A stretch of DNA of 64,000 nt, taken from NCBI GenBank assembly GCA_001599755.1, contig BCHX01000006.1:3769336-3833335 (forward strand). Reading direction: 5' to 3'. The DNA is from Gliomastix tumulicola. Taxonomy: Eukaryota; Ascomycota; Sordariomycetes; Hypocreales; Bionectriaceae. Shown here in pieces: positions 10,800 through 21,202 of this stretch. Position 1 is the stretch's first letter. Every line of letters starts with the position of its first letter. The notes beneath the pieces were generated by a model that did not search any database, had not been told where the DNA came from, and was given only the letters and a program-made list of their open reading frames with translations. Position numbers and translations under genes: made by a program.

Positions 10800-11687
10800 T
10801 TAATAGCCGGCCTTCTTTATGAGCTCTGCCAACTTAGACCGATCATCGCCCTCGAGTAAAGCGAACGGCTTCCGCAGGCCTCCTGTCCTCCATCCCCGGA
10901 TTTCCATGCCCGTCTTCACGGCAGACGCATAGTTATGACTCTCTAGAAAGTTACAGATGGGCCAGATCTTGGCCCATAGCTCACGGCCCTTCTCCAGATC
11001 ACCCTTGACAGCCACAGCGTCCCAAAGCTCAACGGACAGCTCGGGGATGATGTTGGTCGCGCCCCATACCGAGCCCTTGGCGCCAGCCGCAAGACCGTAG
11101 AAGGTCAGCGTATCCCACCCATTAAAGGCTGTGATGCGACTTGTGTGGTCTGTGTCAAACAGCAGCTCTGTAAGTGCAGGCGCATTTCCAGACGTATCCT
11201 TCAGATACTTGACCCCGACATCAGACAAGCCCGCGATATCCTTGGGCGACAGAGTCAGACCGCTTGCTGACGGGATGTTATAGTAAACGATGGGTAGCCC
11301 ACTCGCCTGGTGAACTTCGCCCAGCAGCTCTCGTAGCTGGGCGAGGTTCACGGCGTCGTAAAAGGGCGGGACAACCATGAGTGCCTCAGCTCCAGCCTCG
11401 GCAGCGTGCTTGGCAAGCTCGACGTTCTTGCTGGTGGAGGTATCGCCCGTGCCTGCAATCACGGGGACGCGACCAGCGGCGGACTTGACGCACAGCTCGA
11501 CGAGTGTCTTGCGCTCCTCAGTTGATAGCGCAGTGAATTCGCCGGTGCTGCCGCCCGGGACGAGGCCGTGCACGCCAGTATCAATGAGACGGTTGATGTG
11601 TGCGTCCAGCGCGGCGGCGTCGATAGCACCATCTTCCGTGAAGGGAGTGATCAATGCGACCAGAATGCCCTGGAGAGGAGCAGGCAT
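10800..11687 (-). CDS. Dihydrodipicolinate synthase (DapA/NAL)-family lyase, candidate 1-pyrroline-4-hydroxy-2-carboxylate deaminase
   Basis: A single 295-residue exon covers the whole class I aldolase-type TIM barrel of the DHDPS/N-acetylneuraminate lyase family. Visible signatures are GGSTGEF (residues 45-51, carboxylate binding), catalytic Tyr135/136 in IVYYNIPSASG and Schiff-base Lys163 in KYLKDTSG. Filamentous fungi make lysine by the aminoadipate route, so a biosynthetic dihydrodipicolinate role is unlikely. In bacterial hydroxyproline catabolism a member of this family removes water and ammonia from 1-pyrroline-4-hydroxy-2-carboxylate to give 2-oxoglutarate semialdehyde; the epimerase-family gene, the D-amino-acid oxidase and the ALDH nearby supply the other steps. 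Fungal homologues acting on 2-keto-3-deoxy sugar acids (L-rhamnose, galacturonate) are the main alternative, but no other sugar-acid gene is present. No targeting signal is seen. Confidence 0.9.
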   Translation of the reverse strand: MPAPLQGILVALITPFTEDGAIDAAALDAHINRLIDTGVHGLVPGGSTGEFTALSTEERKTLVELCVKSAAGRVPVIAGTGDTSTSKNVELAKHAAEAGAEALMVVPPFYDAVNLAQLRELLGEVHQASGLPIVYYNIPSASGLTLSPKDIAGLSDVGVKYLKDTSGNAPALTELLFDTDHTSRITAFNGWDTLTFYGLAAGAKGSVWGATNIIPELSVELWDAVAVKGDLEKGRELWAKIWPICNFLESHNYASAVKTGMEIRGWRTGGLRKPFALLEGDDRSKLAELIKKAGY

Positions 11688-12682
11688 GATGGGAGCTTGT
11701 CGATGGGTACGCTTCTCGTGGTTGTCTTGGACTCTGATGCGGGGGTGAGTAGCGTTAAAGAGAACGTGTGATAGAGTGTTTCTCGCAAAATTTATGCCCG
11801 CCTTGTAGATTACAGACCCTGCTTAGGTACGAACTTATATCACTGGGATTGTGCACAGAGGGAAATACATCATGTTCAAAGCATGCCAGATATTCTAATT
11901 TGTGCAACCAAATGGATGAGCTGTTGATCGAAATCATTAAACCCGTTTCAGGAACCTGCTAAGAATAAACGAAGAAGGCTTCCCCGGACTTGTTGGAAGA
12001 GTGTCAGTCGATTTGGGTGGTCCAAAATGGCCGGGATAGCATGCCTTTTTGGTGCAGCGTCCTAGTGGTACAGCACGCACTGCAGACACATGTGACAGTG
12101 AATGAATGGTGGCATGTGGGTCTGAACGGCACTGTACTTATGGAATACCATGAGATAACAGAAACCAGGCGTTTGATGGAACTTGAACGGCTGAGTGGAT
12201 AGTCAGCGGGACCCCCTTGAAGCACACCTACTCGCAGTCTGGGCCCTGGAGCTTCGCGAGCATTCGGATCGTGGAAGTCGGACAAATCGGAGGGAACAAG
12301 CCGGAGGGACAATCGGAGGGACAATCGGAGGAGTGACAACTTGGAAAGCTTGCCATCGTCGGAGTAACCCGCTAGCTTCTCGCCAGAATTCCCAAAAGGG
12401 CAACTTTGTGAGAACACCTCGTCTAGACCCACCAGATGGTTCCCGAGCTCTCAGCTTTTGTCCATTGTTGGACAAGAAAAGCTGTGATGGAGGCGGGAAG
12501 AAGGACTCCTGAGTAATGAACGGGCAGGGCATTTGCCGAGGGAATTCGGCCAACAGACTGTGAAAATCTCGGGCCCTTGCACTTGTCTTCCCTTGAACCT
12601 CTCCCCCTCCCCCTCCTCACGCTCTTCTCGTCGCTTGTCCTTTGTGCCATCGACGCGAGAAGAACAACGACATCTATCGATC
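11688..12682. other. Divergent promoter region between the lyase and the semialdehyde dehydrogenase
   Basis: About 1 kb between two divergent starts. Several frames cross it but have biased composition and no domain. It contains the CGG direct-repeat block listed separately and a CT-rich stretch just before the MMSDH start, which is typical of fungal leaders. Confidence 0.5.
12288..12330 (+). repeat. Short tandem repeat containing CGGAGGG-type units
   Basis: Imperfect direct repeats of the unit ACAATCGGAGGG place CGG triplets at 12288, 12302, 12314 and 12326. Two further CGG triplets stand just upstream at 12265 and 12279. Zn2Cys6 proteins bind CGG half-sites, so this may be an operator in the divergent promoter. 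It may equally be a plain minisatellite. Confidence 0.6.
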
Positions 12683-14392
12683 ATGGCGTCGTACAAGGGA
12701 AGCCTCGGCGGCCTGCAAAGGCAGGCACTTCGAGTGACCAAGACCAAGACGCCTCATGCCGTCCTGTCGCGCGCCAGCCATTCTGCTGCCATGCGCCCCT
12801 GGCCGACCACTCACTCCAAGATCACAAACCCACTCCCGACGCACAACTTCATCAACAACAAGTTCACGCCTTCAGCAGCCACCAAGTGGATTGATGTCGC
12901 GGATCCGGCCACCAACAACACCGTCACCCGCGTCCCAGAGTCTACGGACGATGAGCTTGCTGCCGCCGTGGCGAGCGCCGAGGCGGCCTTCCCCGGCTGG
13001 AAGAACACCAGCATCATGCGCCGCCAGCAGATCATGTTCAACTACGTCCGGCTCATCCGCGAGAACTGGGATCGCCTGGCAGCCTCTATTACTCTGGAGC
13101 AGGGCAAGACGCTCGAGGATGCCAGAGGTGACGTGCTCAGGGGCCTGCAGGTCGCAGAGACAGCGTGCGGCATCACCACGCAAATCCCCGGACAGGTCTT
13201 GGAGGTTGCCAAGGACATGGAGACTCGCAACTACCGCGAGCCTCTCGGCGTCGTTGCTGCGATCTGCCCCTTTAGTAGGTCTTCTTCCTCTTCTTCTTCT
13301 ACAATTCGACAGTCCTGACCGTTTCTCTGCGCAGACTTCCCTGCCATGATCCCGCTCTGGTCCATCCCCATTGCGACAATCACCGGAAACACCCTGATCA
13401 TCAAGCCGTCCGAGCGCGACCCCGGTGCTGCGATGATTCTTGCCGAGCTTGCCGTGGAGGCTGGGTTTCCCGAAGGCGTCATCAACATCATCCACGGCGC
13501 CCATCGCGCTGTCAACTTCATCCTTGACGAACCTGCCATCAAGGCCATCAGCTTCGTTGGAGGAAACAAGGCCGGAGAATACATCTACTCTCGGGGATCT
13601 GCCAACGGAAAGCGTGTGCAGGCCAACCTCGGTGCCAAGAACCACGCGGTTGTCCTTCCCGACTGCAGCCGCAAGAACACGATCAACGCTATCGCGGGTG
13701 CAGCTTTTGGAGCGGCCGGACAGCGCTGCATGGCGCTGAGCACTGTTGTTCTTGTTGGTGAAGATACCCAGACCTGGGTCAATGATCTGATCAACGTGGC
13801 CAGTGCTCTCAAGACCGACGGCGGTTTTGAGAAGGGCGCTGATTTGGGTCCTGTCATCAGCCCCGAGTCAAAGGCTCGTATTGAGGCCCTGATCGCATCC
13901 GCTGAGGAAGAGGGTGCCACCATTGCTCTTGACGGACGACAGTACGCTCCTCCGAAGTACCCCTTAGGCAACTTCATTGCGCCAACCATCATCACCAACG
14001 TCACGACTTCCATGAAGTGCTACAAGGAGGAGATCTTCGGTCCCGTTCTGATTGTTCTCGCTGCTCCGACTCTGGAGGCGGCTACCAAGCTGATCAACGA
14101 AAATGAGTACGGCAACGGCGTGGCCATCTTCACCAACTCCGGCACCAAGGCATCTTGGTTCCAAAAGAATATCGAAGCCGGCCAGGTGGGCATCAATGTG
14201 CCTATTCCTGTCCCTCTGCCCATGTTCAGCTTCACGGGCAACAAGAAGAGCGTGGCAGGTGGAGGCGTGAGCACGTTCTACGGACAGCCGGGGCTGAACT
14301 TCTACACACAGACCAAGACGGTCACGAGTCTGTGGAGGGCAGACAGCGAAGAGGATGAGAAGAAAGCGGTCACGATGCCCACTCAAAGCTAA
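12683..14392 (+). CDS. Methylmalonate-semialdehyde dehydrogenase (CoA-acylating), mitochondrial
   Basis: Exons 12683-13274 and 13335-14392 join to 549 residues. The first 40 residues are basic and rich in Ser, Thr and Ala with no acids, a mitochondrial presequence. The body is an ALDH of the MMSDH subfamily: it has NFPAMIPLW, the nucleophile Cys at about 329 in GAAGQRCMALST and, where ordinary ALDHs have the general-base glutamate, the MMSDH-type NLGAKNH segment. It oxidises malonate or methylmalonate semialdehyde with CoA and NAD to acetyl- or propionyl-CoA, the last stage of valine, pyrimidine and beta-alanine breakdown. It is divergent from the DHDPS-family gene and close to the GABA-type transaminase, which makes the semialdehyde it would need. 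An upstream in-frame ATG at 12533 was rejected because the sequence between is leader-like. Confidence 0.93.
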
Positions 14393-14589
14393 ATATAAAT
14401 CAACGCATATAGTTACAAGTAATCCAGTACCGTTCATATTACAGGTTCACAAATAGAGAGTTTCTAGTGATTTCATCATAGGGCTGGTTGGGGATCGAGG
14501 TTTGACCCTGGAGGACTTGCTATCCCAGGCGTTTATTCAATTTAGGAGGGCTTGGGCCACATACCAGCCTCTACTTTCATGAAGATACG

Positions 14590-15884
14590 TCACAGCTTGT
14601 GAAGTCGCCCTTTGGGCTCGCTGCGATGCTTCAAGTGCGCTGTCACAATGCCCACGACCTCCTGTGCACAGCCATACGAGCCTTGATAGCCCCATCCCGC
14701 ATGCCCATAGTTGTGAACGACCAGAGCTCCGTCGACTGTCTGAAGATCCCCCTCGACCCTCACGCCACCCTCTCTGTACGGCCGAAGACCAACCCCGGAT
14801 CTGATAATCTTGACGCCTTCAACACCCTTTCCATTGGACAGGCTTGGACTCAGAGCGACAGCTCTTCTGATGATGCGCTTGGTGGTCTCCGGATCTGGCT
14901 CAGGGTCCCAGTTCCCTCTCTGATACGTCCCGCCAATGACTGTGCCACCACCTGCAGCACGAGTCATGACGTAGCTCACCTCGTCTGGACCATCGTCCGT
15001 TCCCGAGATGTTATACATCGGTTCTGCTTCGTTTTCAACAAGGACAATCTGGCCGCGGATCGGCATCATCAACGAATCAGAAACACCTCCCAGCGTCTTT
15101 GATCCTAGACCAGACGCGTTGATGATGACATCAGCCCTGGCTTGGGAATGATGCATCTCCCGCAGCTCGTGGATGTGGGACACGGTAGCCCGACGGAAGA
15201 CGACACCTTGCCTTCGACACTGTCCGACCAACCATGGAAGGTATATCGCTGTGTTGATGCACAGTCCAGTGAAGCCGCATCCCGAGTAGACGCCTGCGGG
15301 AAGTTCGTGTTTCTCGAGCTCTCGAAAGTCGGGAAATAGACGGCTGTACCATGGTGTTTGGCTGAACATGGCGTCGAAGGACGTGCCACCGCTCTCGATG
15401 TCTTCTTTGCGTCGGTAGATTCGGCTTTCTAAGGCTTGGTCAGCCTCCGCTTGTAGTAGAGATACCTTCAGGCAAGACAGGCGCAACGCTGAGCATACGT
15501 TGAAAGTGAATTCCAGCTTCTGGAACACTGGCTGCCAGCCTTGACATCTCTGGCCATGAGCGCTCTTCCCATCGAGAGTTGGCTTCGACAGACAGGCTGG
15601 ATTCGTTCATGCGTTAATAATGCCTTCTGAAGGGCATCACTGGGACTGGTATCGACTTACGGCTGGAAGTTTGCGCCAGCCCATGGGGAAGCGTACTCAA
15701 TGCTGTAGTCTCCCGGCATGTGCTTAGCGACCACTGTGACTGAGTAGCGAGAGTCCCTGGACAGCAGCATCGCTGTAGTAAGACCCGATACTCCGGCCCT
15801 AATATCAATCCAAGCTGTCAGCCATAGCAGAAGAAGGCAGACAACTCTCATGTCTTACCCCAGGACAACAATATTCACCGTCAT
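14590..15884 (-). CDS. D-amino-acid oxidase (FAD-dependent)
   Basis: Four exons (15859-15884, 15661-15798, 15499-15596, 14590-15428) join to 366 residues. Intron 3 has a CTGAC branch point and a TAG end that restores HFQQSRIYRRKEDIE, as expected for fungal DAAO. The Rossmann motif VVLGAGVSGL is split by intron 1. Further family marks are YASPWAGANFQP, the block GGGTVIGGTYQRGNW, the substrate-carboxylate arginine in GVGLRPYREGG and the C-terminal FAD-binding HNYGHAGWGYQGSYG. It oxidises D-amino acids to imino acids and makes H2O2. DAAOs accept D-proline and allo-hydroxy-D-proline, so it can replace the bacterial D-hydroxyproline dehydrogenase. The last three residues are HKL, a non-canonical relative of the peroxisomal PTS1 signal SKL. 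It is tail-to-tail with MMSDH and divergent from the transporter. Confidence 0.93.
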
Positions 15885-16813
15885 CGTAACTACTCAGGGT
15901 GTCGGAATTTCCCTAGTTGGCTAGGTAAGAATTTCAGGCTGAAGTCGTTTCCAACCAAATCAGTTGACGTATAGTGAAGAACATCTGGATCTCACATTCT
16001 TCCAATATTTCGTCTAGACCTTTCGCGTCTGGAGAGCGCGCTATAACATGACATCAAGTCACAAAGAGATCCTAGCATTCGTCGGGCTTACCTTCCGCCA
16101 GAAGTGCAGATAATCTGACTGCAGGTCTCCCACTCTGTGTGTGGAGCACTTAAGCTAGCCGGACGGAATTGGGGGCCATTCCATTACCCAGACGCATACT
16201 TAGGTCTTATCTACTGACCTAGCAAAGTTAGGCAGGCTTTCCCGACCAGTACTCTTCGAGCCCGCCATTCAGCCACGGGTGATCATGACTCGGTGTGGAG
16301 AAAGAAAGGACCAGTCTGACACATAGAAATCACTTCGGGCGTATTGGAAGGACATGAACACCATACATTCACCGAAATTGTGTCATATTGGACTGGCTGA
16401 GCTTCTCAACATGACACCGTCTATACTTCCCCCGCACTTTCCCCGTGTCACCAGCTGGACTCCTTGGGGGCGGAGGAGGAAATATCCGGGGGTCGAGAGA
16501 GTGGATGATGTGGGAGCCAGGAAGCATAGCGAGTCTGACTCGATGCTGGTCGGTAGCGCCTGCCGATGAGGCCATGCGTCTGATACGAACAGGGGCACAC
16601 TAAGCAGGGAGCCAGTCTCCGCAGAGATAGATAACTAGGAGACGAGGCCTCGACCTCTGCATCAATATTGACTCAAGCTTATAAGGAGCCTTCTCAACAC
16701 CTACACCTGCACCTTCGCCGTCTGTCTCAGACATCAGCTTTTCATCTTGATAGTCTACCCGCGAACTGTCTCAGAATCCCGAACTCTCCATTGCATTTCT
16801 TTCTCCTCCTGCC
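15885..16813. other. Divergent promoter region between the D-amino-acid oxidase and the transporter
   Basis: About 930 bases with only short unsupported frames. A TATA-like box lies near the transporter. One CGG-rich segment (around 16470-16500) is present but not repeated. Confidence 0.5.
16680..16686 (+). promoter_or_regulatory. TATA-like box
   Basis: TATAAGG about 134 bases upstream of the transporter ATG, followed by a C- and T-rich leader. Inferred from sequence and spacing. Confidence 0.4.
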
Positions 16814-18484
16814 ATGGAAACAAAAATGCCCAAAGGCTCCGACCTAGAACCAGGCCCTGACGAGAGGCCGCCGTCAGTAACCGGCATCGATGCCAGTCCG
16901 ACTTACAACGACGCAGTCTTTGGTGAGATTACGGAAAATGGTCCGAATTATCGAAATGTAAGCAACTACCACTTAAGAATACGACGCAATCTCACGTACT
17001 AATCCCGCTCAAAGGTTGGCTGGATCGGGGCCACTGGCCTCATGATGAAGACGCAACTCGGTCTCGGCGTTCTATCCCTCCCTTCCGCCTTCGACACCCT
17101 CGGCCTCATCCCAGGGATCATCTGCCTTGTTGCAGTTGCCGTTATTACCTCATGGTCCAACTACATGGTGGGTACCTTCAAGCTCCGGCATCGAGAAGTC
17201 TACGGCATCGAGGGTGTCGGACAGATCATATTCGGTCCTATTGGACGCGAATTTCTTGGCGGTGCATACATTGTCTGTACGTTGTGTGTCCCAGCAACTG
17301 ATTGACAGCCACATCTCTATGCCGACTCGCACTAACAGTCAATATTAGACTATGTTTTCATTACTGGATCAGCCATCCTCAGCGTATCCATCGGATTAAA
17401 TGCAGTATCTTCGCATGGCACCTGCACGGCCGTCTTTGTTGCTGTAGCCGCCTGTTGCGCATTCATCTTCTCTTGCATCCGAACACTAGGGCGCTTCACA
17501 TGGCTCGCTTGGGTCGGCCTGATTTGCATCATGTCTGCCAGTAAGCCCGCACTTTCTCCTATCAACCTTGCTTCTCTTCCCCAGCACCCGTCCGCTAACG
17601 TCATGATTCAGTCATGGTCGTGACAATTTCTGTCGGAATCCAAGACCGACCCAGTTCGGCTCCCCAAGAAGGGCCCTGGACTTCCGACTACAAGCTGTTC
17701 AACCGTCCAACATTCCCAGCCGCGATATCAGCCGTCTCGGCCATGGTCTTCTCCTACGGCGCGACACCGGCGTTCTTCGCGCTTGCATCGGAGATGCGTG
17801 AACCGCGCCTCTACACCCGGTCGCTTGCGGTATGCCAGGTCCTCATCACAATCATCTACATCACCATCGGATGCGTCGTATACTACTTTTGCGGTTCGTA
17901 TGTCGCCTCGCCGGCGCTGGGCTCCGCAGGTCCTCTCATGAAAAAGGTCGCATATGGCGTGGCGTTGCCCGGTCTCTTTGCCACTGCTATTCTGCTCTCT
18001 CATGTAGGTTGATCCCTCCGAGCCCTCCCAACTACGGCCTTTCCACCCGCTAATCATCCCAAAGCTGCCTGCGAAATCTCTCTTTGTCCATATCATGCGC
18101 GGATCGAAGCACCTCACAGCCAACACTTGGGTCCATTGGTCAACGTGGATCGCATGTACCTTTGGCGTCAACATCGTTGCCTACCTCATCGCAAGCGGAA
18201 TTCCCATCTTCGGTAACCTCGTATCGCTTGTCGGTGCGCTGCTTGGAAGCATCCTCTGCTTCCAGCCCATGGGATGCATGTGGCTGTACGACAACTGGAG
18301 TAGGGGCAAGGAAGACAGGTCAGCCAAGTGGCTATTCATGGTGGGCTGGAGTATCTTTGTGATTGTGATTGGTACCTTTTTGACAATCGGCGGTACATAT
18401 GGTTCGATCGTCGCTATCATTGATTCGTACCGGGCGTCTGGAGGTTCTGCCGCCTGGTCGTGCAGTGACAACTCGGGCAGCTAA
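16814..18484 (+). CDS. Amino-acid transporter, AAAP family (Mtr/AVT-like permease)
   Basis: Five exons (16814-16957, 17015-17276, 17349-17540, 17612-18003, 18065-18484) join to 469 residues with about eleven hydrophobic segments. A hydrophilic, acidic N-terminus precedes the first membrane helix, which reads MMKTQLGLGVLSLPSAF, the family's typical first helix (Aa_trans, PF01490). Introns have clean branch points (for example TACTAAT before exon 2). Relatives such as Neurospora Mtr carry neutral amino acids across the plasma membrane; others work at the vacuole. Being divergent from the D-amino-acid oxidase and next to a regulator, it probably imports the cluster substrate, an imino acid if the hydroxyproline reading is right. 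Direction and substrate are not visible in sequence. Confidence 0.9.
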
Positions 18485-18708
18485 GTCACAAGAGTCACGA
18501 TACACACAAAGCCTGGATAAACACACAAGCCACCATGTACTAGCACGCTGTCTCATTCAAAGGCAAATTACGATTCAAACACATATGCGAATCTTTGCTC
18601 CTATAGTTCCAAGTGAGAGTACATGGTACAAAGAACGAACAATAACGCAGTGAGCTTCCTTGTCACCATCTCTTCATAAACATCATAAACGCCTTGCTCT
18701 ACCTATGC

Positions 18709-21202
18709 CTACACCATCAAGTCGGGCCAACTGAAGCTGAGATCGCCCAGCTGTTCCCGGCGCTGCCATACCGCCTTAGCAATCGTGCTCGGCTTCGATG
18801 TCTCGACGAAGATACCGCAATGGTCAATGACTTCGAGACATTCCATCGAACGCTTCTGAAGGTCTGGCGTGGCAGCCTCGCAGGCAGCCAGAAACAGCGC
18901 CCAGCCAATCGTGATGGCGAAGTCCTGGTCGTACTTGCGTACGTCCAGATACGGCTGTATGTACTCCAGCGTCTTCCGGACTTCTTCCTGCATGATCAGG
19001 GCGCTCATGTTGTAGACCCTGCGGTAGAAGTAAATAAGGAGAGCCTGCTGGATGGCCAGGGCCAAAGGGTTGAAGTCGGGAGCTGGGAGCCCGTCTGCCC
19101 CGAGCAAGTCAGACGGCGGCCTCTCGGGGCCCATCAGAACTGCCTGCTTCCACGTCCATATTTTCTGCTCCAGAGTCTTGATGTGTCTCTTGAGGGCAAG
19201 GGCAACGCTGGGATCGCTGAGGGCAGCCAGCTCAAGTTTGGACTTTTCATTGACAAGGCCGATGGTCTGCGCGTGCAGGGTCATGAGAGTCTCTGGGACT
19301 CCGTACATCTCCGGATACATCGTCAGTTGCCAGTTGCCCGACACTTCAAGGTGGATGTCGTTGTAGCCGATGTCGTCCGGCTTGTCTCGGTCGGAGTCCA
19401 GCTCCCCGAGGCTTGCTTCAGCGATGCGAAATTTGCTCACGGGGACGATGGCCATGTTGCTGTCGCTCGAGTACGTCTCGGGGGCTTCTGCGGGTAAGGT
19501 GCCGAAGGAAGACGAGACGTCTGTGCTCTCCATGATGACCCTCAGATGGGTGTACATGTGGTGTAGAACCCGCAGTCTATAGGACTTCTTTGACGGGATA
19601 CCTCGTAAGCGAATGAGGTGCTCTGCATCTATCAACACCTTTTTGACCGCTGATGGCCTGTTGAAGTACATCTATGGAGCGTGTGAGCGCGAGGGTCACA
19701 ATGCACACGGTGATACCTTCACTTACCATCACAAATCCCGCCCCAAGCATAGCCATCAGGGTCTCGGAGTACTTGGTTCGCGCATTCGGCTCCTGCTCTG
19801 TCATGAGGGCCCATTTCAAGTGCTCTTGTCCATCGTGCTGGTGCTTGATGGCAATTCTGAGCCAGTCCGATGCCGACTGCGGATTCTCAGCGGCTGTAGA
19901 CTTGTGAAGATGGTACGCGGCTTTGGCCAGGAGGGTGCACAGGATGCTCAGGCGGGTGTGAGAACTCTCCTTGAACAGAGATATCTCAGCGAAGGTTTCC
20001 AGACCACAAGGCAGCAACAGCTCTTTCCAAGGGGATATGCGCCCGGGGAACGCCTCACTGGCCTGGCTGAGGACCTCCTGCTTCAAGTATCGTAGAAGCT
20101 TGTCTGCGTGCATGGGTAGTGCTCTGCCAGGGACGGAGACGTGTCGAGGCACGGTTTCTCGTGTGTATTGTGAGGAGTTCGTATCGTCGCCAACGATACT
20201 GCCGATTTCTCTAGTCTGATGGACGTCCGCTAAAGTAGACAAGAAAGGAGAGTCGAGTCCAGACAGCATTGGGGTCGGCTGTGCAGCGTCCCTGAGAGAA
20301 AGGGACTGATCTTGGAAACTAGCATCATGGACCCAGTCCCCAATATCGGATCCCAGATCAATAGAGAACGAGCCCCATGTGAGATCATCCCGTAGCTGTT
20401 GTGTCGGCAGTCCAATGTTCTGTCTAGATGGACAGGCCTCTGATCGCGGAATATCTTGCCAGCTCTCAAGTTGAATGTCAGATGCGAATGTAGCGGATGT
20501 AATGTTGTTTCGCAGCTCGTGAGGCAGGTTTCTTTCAATGTGAACGTGTTCATCAGCGTGTGTCGCCCGTTGCCAGCTATCTTGTATGTCCTTGTCGTAA
20601 GTCATGAACTCCTCGTCCACGAAAGCATCGTCAATGCAATCCGGACCCGGTGAGCTCTGGAACGAGACCTGCACCGCCGTGTCATCACTCGTTTCCGAGA
20701 CGACCTGAAGGTGCGCTGTCGCCGGATCCTCATAAGCTCTGAAGACGCCAAAGGGGCCCACGAGACGAAGCTCGCCGTCGCCTTGGGTGATGGGGATATC
20801 ATCAAGATGCACAAGGGCGTTTCCAGCGGATCTCTTCCCGAGGCTTTGTGTGAGCTCCAGACTGAGGGTCTCCCGGACACTCTCTGCGAAGAGTGGGAAT
20901 CGGCATGAGCTGCCCTTTCCAACGAGGTCTGGGTCTGAGCTGCTGGGTTGCTGGTGCTGTGTCATCCACAGGAGACGTGGGGCGTATCCCTCACAATCGA
21001 TTCCCAGACGCCGACATGACGAACATGCTGGTCTTGCCTCGTCGCACTTCAAATGCCGGTTGCGGCACGTACGGCAGCCCGTGAAGGTCCGTGATCTGTG
21101 CTCTTGGCGGTCCGAGCGGCTCCGGGGCTCGTCTTCCGACCGAGCTTCTTGTCTCATATTGTGACGACTCTCCACTGGGGATTGCAGGCCATCATATGGC
21201 AC
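18709..21202 (-). CDS. Zn2Cys6 transcription factor, Fungal_trans_2-like, cluster regulator candidate
   Basis: Exon 1 (19727-21202) and exon 2 (18709-19671) join in phase 0 across a 55-nt intron to 812 residues. The zinc cluster lies at residues 43-70 (C43, C46, C53, C60, C63, C70). A long polar linker follows and then helical sequence of the fungal regulator superfamily. It shares the RHLKCD basic block and the VGPFGVF motif with the partial regulator at the left edge, so the two appear to be paralogues framing the metabolic genes. A later ATG at 21157 is an alternative start. It probably activates nearby genes in response to the substrate; this is inferred from position. It is tail-to-tail with the transporter. 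Confidence 0.9.

Noticed and set aside
12533..12682. In-frame upstream ATG that would add 50 residues to the MMSDH
   Set aside because: The added part is Pro/Ser-rich and CT-biased like a 5' leader, and the later ATG gives a proper mitochondrial presequence.
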